A stretch of DNA of 64,000 nt, taken from assembly GCA_944470555.2 (NCBI GenBank), contig OX104134.1:12813248-12877247 (forward strand). The letters are read 5' to 3'. A program made the position numbers and the translations under genes. Positions 46,762 to 59,379 of this stretch are shown here, one piece after another (positions within the stretch are counted from its first letter, which is position 1; every line of letters begins with the position of its first letter). This DNA is from Heterobilharzia americana. Taxonomy: Eukaryota > Platyhelminthes > Trematoda > Strigeidida > Schistosomatidae. Under the pieces are notes generated by a model. The model was not told where the DNA came from. It saw only the letters and a program-made list of their open reading frames with translations, and did no database searches.

Positions 46762-49655
46762 AACTCGCCTGGTTAACTAGTTCACTATTTACTAGTGGTC
46801 CTAAGCCCAATAAACAGGGAAGGTTGGGCATAGGGCTAGCAACCCTACCCCGGAAAACCAATCCAACCGCTAAACAAACTTCAAAGCACAGACAAAATAT
46901 AAAACATAAAAACAAACTTATTCCTTGCTGAAATCGGAGAGACGAAATGACGTCGGTTGTTGAAAGCCTTCGAGAAACCAATTGGCCAATGTTTTTTTTC
47001 CCTCTGTCAATGAAAGCGAAAGTAAGAATGGAGACATAGAATGTTCTAACCTAGCAAGGCTGCCAGATTGCAAAGGAGATGAGAAGGTATAGTATTGAAG
47101 TGCTAGGAATCTGTGAAAGCAGATGGAATGGGAGTGGACTCTCCAAACTGTTAACTGGAGAGTCAATAATCTACACAAGGATATTCACAGAGCGACATGA
47201 ATTTCACCAGACACCAGGACACACTACACTGAAAATCAGATCGACTTCATCTCAATCTCAAGAAAGTGGAGATGCAGTCAGCCTACTGGATACAAGATGA
47301 AGAATGGGAGCAGATGTAGGTTCACACCACTCACTGTCTGGTGCAAGGAACCTACCTTCAAAATCAAGTTGAAAGCCTTCAAGGAAGTTGGTGATAGACC
47401 AAAGTTCAAGTCCAACACGCAGAACAGAAACTGAACTGAAGGACGGAACTACTGAGAAAATCTTCACGTCAGCCATCAAGACAAAATGGAGATATCGAGC
47501 AACATCCCTGAAGAAACTTGTGTGGATGAACAACGCAAGTCTTTGGAAGCTATTTGGAAGGAAACCTGCATAACCGTACTAGGAAGGAAGGAGAAAGAAG
47601 ATAAGGAATGGATCTCGACGGGCACATGGAAGCTGATAGATGAGGGAGAGGAGGATGGTGAAGCAGAAGATGAACCAGTGCAAGGACGGACGACGAGAAG
47701 AGTAACTGGGTAAAACGTATGAAACACTGGACAAAGAAGTGAAGAAGAGTGCACGGAAAGACAGAAGACACTTCTGTGACACACTCGCAAGTGAAGCAGA
47801 ACAGACTGCAGGTAAGAGAGACAGCGACCTGACAACATTGTATCAAATAACCAGGTTGCTATTAGGGAGGAAAGAGATCAACAAAGATAATGAAGTAAAT
47901 GTAATTAGAGAGAGAGAAGAAGATAGACAAACAAAACGATATGCTGATCACTTCAAAAAGTTCTTGAATCACTCAAAAATATCACCAGCAACTGAGCCAC
48001 AGAACTATCAGTGAACTCAAGCCCTCTGACAAAAGTCGAAGTGAAGTCCTGAACGCCATAAAACTGCTGAAATGGGAAAGCAGCAGGACCAGATGGAATC
48101 CCGCCAGAAACACTGAGAATAGACGCAGGGATAACAGCGGACATGCTCACACCACTATTGCATGAAGGTATGGAAGGAAGGAAGGAAGGAAAGGTATCTG
48201 CCGACTGATTGGAAGAAGGGTTACCTTGTCAAACTCCTGAAGAAGGGAGACCCTCAGTCTTTGAAAGAACTGGCGAGGAATCATGCTCCTGTCCACCCAA
48301 AGCAAGCAAAATATTAGGCCGCATCATCCACGAGAGACTAAAGGATGCACTGGATTCAAAACTACGACCGGAACAGGCTGGCTGGATTCAGGAAGTACAA
48401 ATCATGTGCGGACCAAATTGAAACGCTTCGCCACGCATCATCATGGAACAGAGGCATAGAATATCAGTCAACTCAACTCTACCTCAACTTCATCGGCTTT
48501 GAGAAGGCCTTTGACAGCGTCAACCGAGAAGTGATTTGGCAGCTGCTTCAACACTACGGAATACTACCACAAACCCTTATCAACCTCATTCAACAACTAT
48601 ATGAAGACGCATGCCACATGCCAGCCAAGTAATTCACAATGGGAAGCTCAGTGATGCTTTTGAAGTGAAGACAGGAGTGAAACAAGGTTGCCGCCTACTA
48701 TCACCCATGATCCTTTCGGATTGTGGTCGACTGGATCATGCAGCAGACAACAGTGGGGAGCGAGAAGATGGTCATAGGCTGGCTGGACCGTGTAAAAGAT
48801 CCTAGAAGATTTGGATTTCGCTGATGACTTGTGCCTGATGTCACACAAACTTGAAGATCTATAGGCAAAACAAACCAGTTGAGAGAAGAGGCCAGGCAAC
48901 GAAGACGGGACTTCAAGTGAATGTAGAGAAGACAGAGGTGATGAAGATACCGCACCAACAACAACAAACTTCAATCACCATGAATGGGAGAAACTTAAAG
49001 GAGGTAGCCTCTTTCACCTATCTAGGCAGCATCGTTTCTACTACAGGCGGCACAGGCAAAAGGACGAGGACGTCAAAGTCAGGATCGGAGAAGCAAGATA
49101 GGCTTTCATTAGCCTGAAACCAGTGTGGAGATCTTCTGCACTCAGCACAAAGAACAAGACCCGAATTTTCAACACTGACTTCAGTCAAGTCAGTGCTTCT
49201 ATATGGTTGGGAGACTTGGTGCGTTACGAAAGGGATTTCCAATACACTAGAGATATTCATCAACAACTGCTTACGCTGGCTCGCTACTGAAGCTCAGATG
49301 GCCAGAAAGAATAAGTAACAAGTAACGCTGGTTAGCTGGCTGGCAACGAACCAACCAAGAAGCTATCACCCAACAAATATGCAGAAGTAAGTGGAGATGG
49401 ATTGGGCATGCACTGAGAAGGCTGGCTGGGGACATCACGCGCCAGGTCAGGCCGTCGAGTGGAATCCTCATGGGAAGCGACGAGTTGGACGTCCGAGGGT
49501 GACATGGAGGAGATCGTGCGAGGAGGAAATGAGAGCTTCTGGACAGTGGTGGAGCCAGGTTGAAAAGATTGCAGAGAAGAGAGTGAAGTGAAATGGAGAC
49601 GTGCTACTGAAGCCCTATGTTCCACTAGGAACCCAAAGGACAAATAATAATGATA
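46762..49655 (+). mobile_element. RTE-like LINE copy 3 with internal deletion, defective
   Basis: About 2.9 kb between exact 14-bp target duplications. Compared with copy 2 most of the AP endonuclease region is missing (the junction lies after ESRWNGSG, followed by CTCTCCAAACTGTTAACTGG, near 47140-47180). The basic linker and the RT blocks (FIGFEKAFDSVNREVIWQL, KTGVKQGCRLLSP, DFADDLCLMSH) follow in broken frames, and the 3' third is almost identical to copy 2, stops included. The 3' tail is AAATAATAATGATA. Without a complete endonuclease it must have moved, if at all, with enzyme supplied in trans. Confidence 0.92.
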
Positions 49656-49669
49656 TATCCGTCAACCGA
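49656..49669 (+). repeat. Right target-site duplication of RTE copy 3
   Basis: TATCCGTCAACCGA, an exact copy of 46748-46761, after the A/T-rich tail. Confidence 0.92.
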
Positions 49670-50160
49670 CTGCAATTTATTTCATTCAATGAATGCTGTG
49701 TCATGTTGATAGAGCATCAAAAAAATTTTATACTAACTTGTACAGTGAATAAATCAGACTTGGAGTTCAACTTCGGGGATATTCGTAACATCTGTGGTCT
49801 GAATGTTTATAATAAGACTTTTGGCTGCAATCCATAGATAAATGATGATATCTTTTATATTCATTTATCATCGCAGTTGTGATTCATAGATACTTTCGCC
49901 TCCGGGGTGAGTATTATGAAATACCACAAGCAAATTAGTTAATCCTGTCCTGATCAGGAATTGAAGTCTTTCCTGTGGTATTATGTCATCGAGATGAAGG
50001 GCGTTAGTAATAACAAGTTTTACATTTGACATTTTCCTGCCGGGTAACATTTTAAGGGAAATTCTTTCTGTCTAAAATATGTCATTTTGACTATCTGAGT
50101 TGGAAGTGGTTTGACAGACTTGTATTGATACTTAGTGATGTTTGCAGGTGGCACTAAAAT

Positions 50161-50235
50161 TTTGACCGCTGCAGGATTCAAACCAGCTACCACCGGGCCA
50201 CCCATCCGGTCCTCTACCAACTGAACTGCGAGTCC
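50161..50235 (-). repeat. tRNA-like SINE head
   Basis: On the minus strand AGTTCAGTTGGTAGAGG (50211-50227) is a near-consensus A box and GGTTTGAATCC (50174-50184) a near-consensus B box. The stretch between is GC-rich (CCGGATGGGTGGCCCGG), and no seven-base acceptor stem closes it. Likely a SINE head or tRNA pseudogene. Confidence 0.55.
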
Positions 50236-50954
50236 CGGTCCGGCAACCCGGTGGTCTCTGCTTTGAATTACACAGCCATCCAAATTTTATTTCCACCTTC
50301 AAACATCACTCAGTATAAAATATCTATATTTTTCAAAATGCCTTTAGTCACAAGATTTTGTACTTCAACAGACCTAGGCTATTGCTACATGAAATTAATA
50401 TTAAGGTGCGGCCTTCACTGAAGATCTAAGTTACTTCTATAAGTCCTTTTACTTCGTTATCATTAAAAGGAGATTGAATGAAGCGCTGTTGAGTTAATAA
50501 TCGGCCTCATCACTCATTTAAATTACCATTTCAGCCCACTGATCCTCGTATTACTCTATTCTTGGTGATAATGTTCACCCCTTGTCTTACATTGCCTCAT
50601 TTTGTTGATTGAATCAAGTCTATACAAAGAAGTCTACTAGCTTAGCTATACAACAAGAACGCATGTTTTCTTTGCAACACAAAAACTGAACTTGTTCAAG
50701 ATTTCCTCACACAAAAGTGGAAGTATAAACTAGTTAAAATTTCGAACAAAACAAAAAATCAACATTTTTCATTCCAATGAATCTGAAATTGTACTTTCAC
50801 AGGTCAACAAATGCCTTTGTTGCAGTCGAATCTATGTATTAGAGATTTTAAAAATTCCTAGAATTAAAATTAAAACAAGAACGGAATTCTCGACAAGCTT
50901 TTATCACGTAGTAATCCTCCTACACTAATAAAACTCAATGATTTTCTCAAGTGC

Positions 50955-51234
50955 AATGCGGGATTTATTACCACGGAAAACACTGTAGAATCTTATAAAT
51001 AAAGGCATACCACACATACTGTCTATACTCAGGTCAGATTAACTTCGGTGATCATAGATCTGAGTTGCATGGTACCAATCATTTATCTCTTTGCTGTAGA
51101 GGTGAGGGAACAACAGAAACAGGGTCACAAATTATTACCACTCAACGTTTTCGATGCTCGCTAGTCTATTTCTCTCCCCCCACTGAGACAAATTACTTTC
51201 AAGGACTTCATAAGATACTAACCTGGTTTGAATA
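50955..51234 (+). repeat. 280-bp inverted repeat, left arm
   Basis: From AATGCGGGATTTATTACCAC to CTGGTTTGAATA. It is the reverse complement of 52242-52521, without a single indel and with almost no mismatches (for example one near the inner end, CCTGG against CCAAG). The arms enclose 1,007 bp. Confidence 0.92.
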
Positions 51235-52241
51235 AACACCAACTAATACGCGAAACATAGAAGGTAAGCAGACAGAAAAATGTCTTGGCTACTCACTACA
51301 ACATGGTGGCTATGATATTTATACATAGGGATGCAAATAACAAGCCTATAATTATTTGAGATCAGTTTCAGGAATATTTCTAATAGGGTGGTTACATGTT
51401 AGATTCTTAAGCATCATTTACAAAAAATAACTAGTTGATACCGTCTGTTTATACCTGTTTATATTATATCTCTTAACAGATGGTTGAGAGGTAGATATCA
51501 TAGGGAATAGGTTACCATTTTCACAACAAACATATGGATATTTTGTTGTCTAAACGTAAGATCTTATACAGCAGGATGTGACGTCCAAAGTATGCTGCTC
51601 GAACACATATTCTGGTGAGTCCAATCAAAAGGAAGACTTTGGGCCATGTTTTCTTTTCCGGATGTTCATTAGTGATGTGGGTTCGCAGCATCAAGAAACC
51701 CATAATGGACTGACAGACATAAAATCAAAGTAGGACCTCACACACAAGTGCTTCGGTTTAAGTTGGCGCAAACTGAAGTAACATACGAGCAACAAGTGGA
51801 TGGGAAAAACCAATGTCAAAGAAAACAAATGTGTATAGGAGGAGATAGACTTTAAAATTAAGTTTTTCCAAAACATCCAAGCTTTAGAAAACACCAAAGA
51901 ATGAATACATCTCCTCCATTGTGACTTTTCAGCGACGTCACAAAGAGACCTCAACCACTAATTTCTGTCGTCTCAGGGACCCCGAGAAAGTAGCCTGCTA
52001 CTCTCTACACTGCCCGGAGCAAAAGTCATAGAAAGGCATACAAAGGCATACCTAGCAGTACCCAAAACTTGCAATATTGTAGTTAGACGCAGTAACAGTG
52101 CAGATGCTTAATGAGATTGAAAACGGGAGACAGTAATTGTATACGAGATTCACGAAAGAAATTGTCTACTCCTGTGTCCATAACCGTATGCAAGCAATCA
52201 TATATGCGATGAGATAAGGTTGCAATCCTTAAAACCGTGGA
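51235..52241. other. 1.0-kb spacer between inverted 280-bp arms
   Basis: It has minus-strand open frames at 51521-51703 and 51691-51954 (60 and 87 codons) without recognisable domains. No tRNA-like or RT signature. With the arms it totals 1,567 bp and could be a foldback element. Confidence 0.45.
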
Positions 52242-52521
52242 TATTCAAACCAAGTTAGTATCTTATGAAGTCCTTGAAAGTAATTTGTCTCAGTGGGGGG
52301 AGAGAAATAGACTAGCGAGCATCGAAAACGTTGAGTGGTAATAATTTGTGACCCTGTTTCTGTTGTTCCCTCACCTCTACAGCAAAGAGATAAATGATTG
52401 GTACCATGCAACTCAGATCTATGATCACCGAAGTTAATCTGACCTGAGTATAGACAGTATGTGTGGTATGCCTTTATTTATAAGATTCTACAGTGTTTTC
52501 CGTGGTAATAAATCCCGCATT
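52242..52521 (-). repeat. 280-bp inverted repeat, right arm
   Basis: From TATTCAAACCAAGTTAGTAT to AAATCCCGCATT. Outside the arms the flanks (CAAGTGC on the left, CTGCCT on the right) show no clear target-site duplication. Confidence 0.92.
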
Positions 52522-53214
52522 CTGCCTAAAAAAATACCTGAGATTTTTATTGTGAAATATGCTTCGACAAGATATGTAATACCGCGTAGAGAAAGTCAAA
52601 ACAGATTCCCTTCTGCTTAGCTAAGCTTTTAAAATACTTAGATCTTTAACCAGTACATGGATATCGATCGGTTATGTTAAAACAAAAGCATACGATTGGT
52701 CAATACACTTCACCATTGTGGTCATTGTTACTGTTATTGTTCCTTTCTTACTAACGATTTATGCTTTATAAATATGCTGAAAGAAATATTTGTACTAGAA
52801 TGGGAAGAAAGTTTTTTTCTTACCTACATGCCGGATAAATAGTCTGTCTTATAGTAAATATTTGTATAGAAATCGCTAATTAGAAATAAACTACTAGGAG
52901 CAGAGGATGTTTGTTGATACGTGTAGTTTCTGATTGGTTATTATATGGAAACAGTTGATCACTCTTTGTTGGCATGTTGGGTTCTATGTGGATGCTTCGA
53001 TACTACTTGTAGATTCATCATGATTTAATTTGCTTAGTGAAAGCTAACCGATTGGGGTAGGGGGCAGTTTATGGTGGGTAGTGCGTATGCTTATGACAAA
53101 AAACAAATTTTATCAGGAGTTTGTACAGTATACACAGATATTTATTAAGAATCGGTTGATTACTCTGCTATACAGTGATACTGAATTGAGTTTTGGTGGG
53201 TGAATCTAAGTTGC

Positions 53215-53840
53215 ATCAGCACGAACGGACTAACTGATGACGAAACCTCAGCTCGGATACAAAAGGCCCGTTTGGGATTAGTCAACTTGCGTCATCCTTC
53301 ACGTCAGTGACATATCCAACTACCTATCAAAAGACGAGTATACTACGCTTCATTTCGTTATGTCCTGTCATACAGCTGTAACATCGCCTTTAAAAGTAGA
53401 AGATATTAGGCGGTTACAGGTGTTTGGTCGCAGATGTATTCGTATCATCACTCGCCTTAAGCGAAATCACCGTGTGAATAATGCTGAAGTCATGAAAAGG
53501 GTATTAGGCAAGAAATCCAAGGCGAATGATGAGGTTGTGGACATCATTTGGGTGGAATGGATTGGATACGTACTGCACATGCTAAGGTAGCCACCGCCAA
53601 CCTTGACGTGTTATGCTAGGGTAAGTTGAATTAGGCTAGACGAAGGTTCAATGGAGGGCCACACCAGTACGCGTCACCAGTCAATGAAGTCTCTTACTGT
53701 TGGTCTGAGTTGTGTGGGGAGATATCGACTGCCTGGTTAGGGTCCTCCAGAAGAAAGAAATCAGTGGTTGAAGACTTTTGGTGACATGGCTGAAATCGGT
53801 CACGATGGCCCAGATGCATTCACTCCTTGACATTTTCTAA
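53215..53840 (+). mobile_element. LINE 3' end: C-terminal RT region remnant
   Basis: Before 53360 the frames read LTDDETSARIQKARLGLVNL. The open frame 53360-53590 then gives PLKVEDIRRLQVFGRRCIRI, HRVNNAEVMKRVLG and EVVDIIWVEWIGYVLHM, matching the common LINE C-terminus (ETWPL, DIRRL..FD.RCLR.I, ..HRVSNAEVR..VLG, ..RW.GHVLRM). Broken frames to about 53830 give SLTVGLSCVGRYRLPG and WLKTFGDMAEIGHDGP, the following block. Probably the 3' counterpart of the family at 26 kb. Confidence 0.8.
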
Positions 53841-56800
53841 AGCTCGACTATTCCCACTAACCGTTATCTTCCGTTTGTTTATTCTCCCATACTACTTTAT
53901 CTACTTTAATTTAACTCATTTTCTATCCACCTGTTCTTTATGTACTACTGTGAAGTGTTATAACTTGAGCCAATGCATGTATGTGTGAGGTTCTACGTTG
54001 ATTTTGTCAGTCAATCAGCTATGTAGAAACTGGTTTGATTGCATTTTTCTTAAGGTTACCATACTTCACTTCAGCACACCAAGGATAATTTAGCATTGTG
54101 CTCATCATACCAGCTATCTCAGTGAAAACACAAAACGTGTGAATGCTACTCACAGTATTTTATATATTAGCCCTTTGTGTACTCTACCAAGCAATGGTTA
54201 GTTACCTAATAAATATTAAGAGCAAATAAAAATGACGAGTTAGAAGACCAAGAGTCACTGTTTCAGTATACAATACTTACAATACAGTAATATAATGAGT
54301 AATTGGTTTGTGAGATAGTTACAGTAAATCATCGTTACAATTCTGGATGCCGTGTACAGTTTAACAATAAAATTAATATCGTGTTGTAACCGGTGTGGTG
54401 TTAGTTCATTGACCCATGAATGATAAAGATAACAACAACAAAAAATTTATCATCTGATTTAAAATGAAATCGTATACGATGACGAAACATTGTAAAAGCT
54501 GTTACCTTTTCGAAATTTGTGATACGTCTCTACTAATCATCTATACGACATAAATTGTATCCTCTTTATTGCGAGTTCAGGCAAGGTTTAGTCAGCATAT
54601 AGCTGACAGGATAGGTAACTTGTGAGCTGCGTTATTCACTAACTAGGTGAGATGTAAAATACACTCATATTATATATCTGAGAAGCATTGAAGGAAGATG
54701 TATGCTCCACAGAGTATTCATCTGCAGTTGTCGTCATTGAAGGCTTTTAAATACTTGTTGATAAAAACACCGGTGTTTTTTTAATGACCCCACTGAACTT
54801 CAATTGACGTAATTTCGCTAATACAACAATTCACGAACTGAATATCAATGAATGACTTATTGTCCAGTGTAAAGCTGGTTGTTTGCTGCTTATGATATCT
54901 AGTGCTACAACATTCAAGGTTGGTAAATAGTCCTCGTTAATCACTATGTGGCAGTTCAACATGATGGACACTTTCTTTTTGAAAATTAGAATGCGCTTTT
55001 CACCATAATTTGTACTCACTAAGCGAATACGTTATGATCTATATAGGTGTTTGCAATCAGACTCGAACTCCGGACTCTGTCTATCTAAAACACAATGTGT
55101 TGCTGTCTAGGTTGTTGAGACAAGTTAAACAGACTTACCGACTGGATAAATGTTTTTTTCACATATTTGCCCTATGGATTGGTGATAGCAGTATTATGGG
55201 TTATAGAACCTGTTATCTCTGAGGGAGAGATTAAAGGAATGCGATTCATCCCTTTTAAAGCCAGTTCCATGGATGGTAATATGAAAATGTATCTTTATCC
55301 GAAAGTGTGGTAGTTATAACTTTCATTAGTAGAATGCATGACGTAACTATGGATTTTATCTAATGTGTAAACAATGGTATCTCACTGGTATATTTTCAGA
55401 GCTTTGTCTACCGCTGTTTTGTTTGCATTTCATATGACGCGATGACAGCCTCAACAAAAATACAGTGCACATCAAAAGCGTCCCGAAAAACAGGTTTCTT
55501 CACATCTTTGCGGCCTTTTGGTTGTCAGTTATCATTTCGTGTTTTCTTGAACAAACCAGAAATAACAATGATAGCTAGTTTTACACATGATTGTCTATTT
55601 CTTCTTTACCTCCCTTTCTTTTTGGTCGATATTCAGCACATAGGATGACTTTCTTTGATAAGCGCATACACACACGTGTACACTTATTGATTTTTAAATG
55701 GCGGTATAACTTCTAGCCAAATAGAACCAGCTATTCAAGGCCATTATTAGCGATTCTGAAATGACACGTTCCCGTTTATTTAGAAAGGCAGGAAGAAAAT
55801 GTTTTATACAGTTAGAGGATTCACTAGTTGTAATACACGCCTAAAGAATAGTGATATTTTCAGTTAATACATTCCTTGTCTCTTGGTTACCGGTCGTTTA
55901 AATTATGTTACTACCATTCATATCAGTAGTTTTATGTATTCTTCATAGTATATGATTATGCTGCCTTACGAAAACGCTGTTTGTATGTGTTCATTTCTCA
56001 CTTAGTACTGTCTCCTGAAGAAGTGTTAAGTTTGATTAGATCATTCGACTTTGATTGAGGTAAAAAGAAATGGATTCAAACTTCCACAAAACCATAAGAA
56101 GATATAGTTCATCTGAAACATCTGATGCCTTAGTGAAACATATTTAGAACAATCTGATCACATCCTTACTTGTCACACAAAATTGTATGAGTTATAACAA
56201 AGAATAGATGGGTGTAAAAATAAACAGTATAATAAAGGATCAAGTTGTTAGTTTAGAGAAAAATAGCATATTAGTCACCATTGTTTTAAATCTGAGTTAC
56301 CAAGGGAAGTTTAATGTGAGAATAAACCATTTTGGAATACATAGAAGTCTGAACTTCCAAATAGATAGATAGGGCTTCAACAAACCTAAGTGTATGTCCC
56401 TCCCCCAGTTGGATTTATGAATAGGTTGGAAAGATTCATGCAAAGAAATCAGCCTTTCAACTCATTTCAATGATATGCTTAGCTATAGACGAAGTTTGAT
56501 ATCTATTGCTTGGGTCAACCAGATCAACAGTTTTGATTTTCTGTTGCAGCCATTGTAGAATGTGCTCTGTGGCCCTTACTTGACTAGATACAAGTTCGTC
56601 TCTATGTGTGTCTGTGTGTATGTGTTACTACACAAGCAATTGAATTTGACCTCACCTTCTAAATGCTGCAACGGTTTACAAGTGTACATAAGCTTCGTTT
56701 TCTCCGTGATGTTGACATTTACTTCATAGTGTGTTCCCCGAATAGCTGCCTTAAGTCTTTGTTCGGTTACCAGACTTTTTGAATCGCCCACATGTGATAG

Positions 56801-56954
56801 CCTGATACAGACACCTTTCTCTGGAACCGACTGAACGATAAGCCTTCTCTATTTGACATTTCTGTGGTGATTAATAAACTTCAGGAGGTAATTGCTGTCT
56901 AATAATAGTTTGATGAGCATTTATGTTTCTTCCTCTAAAGTACTACTTATACAT

Positions 56955-57820
56955 ATTCTTTGAATCCGGTGTATTATTACAGTAGGCAAAAACTACGGTT
57001 ATTTACCTACTGCTGATGTAGATGATGTCATCTACATATCGATCTGGAGGAAGTGTTCACCCTCAAATATAAATTTAACATTGCTTGTACATAATAGGAG
57101 CTCCATAAGATAATAAAGAGAAATTGGCAATGGAATATTGTTGGAACAGATAGTCATAGAAAACGTCAACTGATTGCTTCAAAAGGTACATTAGCTAACA
57201 AAAACGTAGGTCAACAGGAAAAAGGATCCTCTTTTTAAGGTTATAATCATGAAGATATTCGACTAGCTCAGAGTTGTTTTTGAAAACAAATTTAAAAAAC
57301 TGTTTCTTCCCAAGATCTTATACCTTCATCAAACAATGAGCAAGTGTGTAGGTTAGAGACCTTCACTCTGACATTTTTAGTGGAAAAGAATTATAAGGCT
57401 GATGGGATTTTGGAAAACCATAAAGGTGTCGTGATTGGGGTTCAACGGGTTTTATTGAGTTGAACTTCCCCTCACTAACAGCATTCGTAGAGAGAATTTT
57501 CGCTAAATTGGCTGTTACGTTACCTTGTAAAGTCTGTACGGTTTCTGTCGAACAGTCTTTTATAAATTTCTTTTCATCTTTGAGAACGGATAGCATGTCA
57601 GTTTTATAATCCCTTCTGACCATGACAAAAACATCTGAACCTTTATGAGGTCTGAGAATAATGATATTTGTATTATCCTTCACTTCGTTTAAGGCGTGAA
57701 AGTGCTCGGATGTTAACATACTCTTCTGCTTAAAGTTCACGTTGGAGAACTAATGAACGAGGTCCAGTAACTTTACTTTCAACCAGACCTGGTCATCAAC
57801 GTTTGCGGGAACAAGTTAGT
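56955..57820 (-). mobile_element. Penelope-like element, N-terminal and RT fragment (second family)
   Basis: The minus strand reads, from about 57810, WLKVKLLDLVH, then the 125-codon frame at 57363-57740 (QKSMLTSEHFHALNEV, NIIILRPHKGSDVFVM, HLYGFPKSHQ). In shifted frames it continues FVFKNNSELVEYLHDYNLKK, ELLLCTSNVKFIFEGEHFLQID and YVDDIIYI. The order matches the 36.1 kb element, but the sequence is clearly a different family. The VAMGSPLGP block between FLQID and YVDD is deleted, and the endonuclease part is absent. Confidence 0.85.
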
Positions 57821-59379
57821 CATTAGGATTTCAAACTTTACTTGGATTGCTAGATCTGAGGTTCGTATTTCGGGAATACTAAATCTTGGTCCGGCTATGG
57901 GGCTTCTTTTTGATTGGTGGATAGTGACATGGAAAATAAATCAACTCCACGTTTGTCTGGATGGACAGAGAAGAAATTTCCGTAGTTCCTGCCAACAAAT
58001 CATTTGTTAAGCTTCTTGCGCGTATCGGCAACTGAGCTGTCAAAATTTAGTAATGTCATGTGCCGTATCATAGACAATTAAAACAGGACAGATAAAGCAA
58101 ACGTGTGAATCGACAAAAATTCTTGTCTTTTTAGTTGTCTTGACGTGATAGTGAACTTCATAAAACGCAGGAGGTTATAGATATTGACCTGCAATATACT
58201 AGGTCTCGAACTTTTGTGGAAGTGTCTTGGAAATGTATGATTTGCAAAATTCTAATCTCTCACGTTCAAGCTGGTATGATCATCCAACCTTTAAGTCACA
58301 AGTTTACTGCAGCTTGTTTTTTGGCAAGTTCCAATAAGTGTGTGGCACCGACTCACAGTTTTCTCCTACCTGACACAAGTCATCCAGCACAATATTTTTC
58401 AGCCATCATTTTACCCCGTTTGCCTCTCAAAATAGTGCTCAGATTGAGACAAAATTCTTGAAAACTGAGGTCTCCATCAAGAAACGACATGCCTACGTAA
58501 AATTCTAAAGTATTAGAGTTTGAAATCGTATTTCATCAGTGAAACGAGTACCTAAAATCCCTGTTCCCTTAAGTTGAGATTCGCTTTAGCCTGAGAAGTT
58601 AAGGAATATCAAGAATTCGAGACTAAAGGGTAGTCAATATATTTTATCGCCTTTCATCAGGTAGACAGCCCCCAACAATTATTATCATTACGATAATTGA
58701 AACGTGGTTACATAGACGAATTAATTGTTAGACTTTAACCGATACAGCTGGTATTTTTTATTTGGTGACTGCTGACCCAAGTCCACTAAATCTAGTTTTC
58801 AATATAACCACCAAGCTTAGCTACTCAACACTGCAGTGTCTTGCACATGTGTTAGGTCTTAGTAGTTAATCAATAGGAAACCTAGGTTGGACCAGTGAAC
58901 TTTTGTTGCATTCAGCGTTGTTCGAGTCAGTTGGCAATAAGTCTTCAGGAACTACAAATACTCTGTGTAAGATTAATTCTTTAGACCATGTGTTTTAATA
59001 GCTTAAGTTGCCCCAGTCTGACTGCAAACCTAAAAACGAATCGTGGCTAGACAAATCAGCGCCCTTACCTATGTCTTACTTGCATGTGATTAACACTCTT
59101 GTGTCCACTACTTGTTGATCTTTCCTTGTATTCACTTCTAATGAACTAGCATTTAAATACGCAAATTTGTGGTCAAATGAATTCCATATCCCGTGCTCAG
59201 CTCATTAAGTTTAAGGTTTAAAGTCGCCTTCTTTCACTTTGATTTCAGTAATAAGTTTTAAAATATGAGTGTGACTGATTGCAGTATATGAAAACCTTAA
59301 CATCAATCATAGACTGAATTTTCTACTCATCAAATAACAATTCCTGTAAATGTTTCTCCTTTCTTCCACAACCACCTAG

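Larger units (their letters stand above)
45677..59379 (+). other. TEP intron k (13.7 kb)
   Basis: The largest intron, splitting the TED domain. It contains RTE copy 3, a tRNA-like head at 50.2 kb, a 280-bp inverted repeat at 51-52.5 kb, a LINE 3' end at 53.2 kb and a Penelope-like fragment at 57 kb. The stretches 45.7-46.7, 49.7-50.9, 53.9-56.9 and 57.9-59.4 kb hold nothing I recognise beyond a weak tRNA-like B box at about 55065. Confidence 0.6.
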
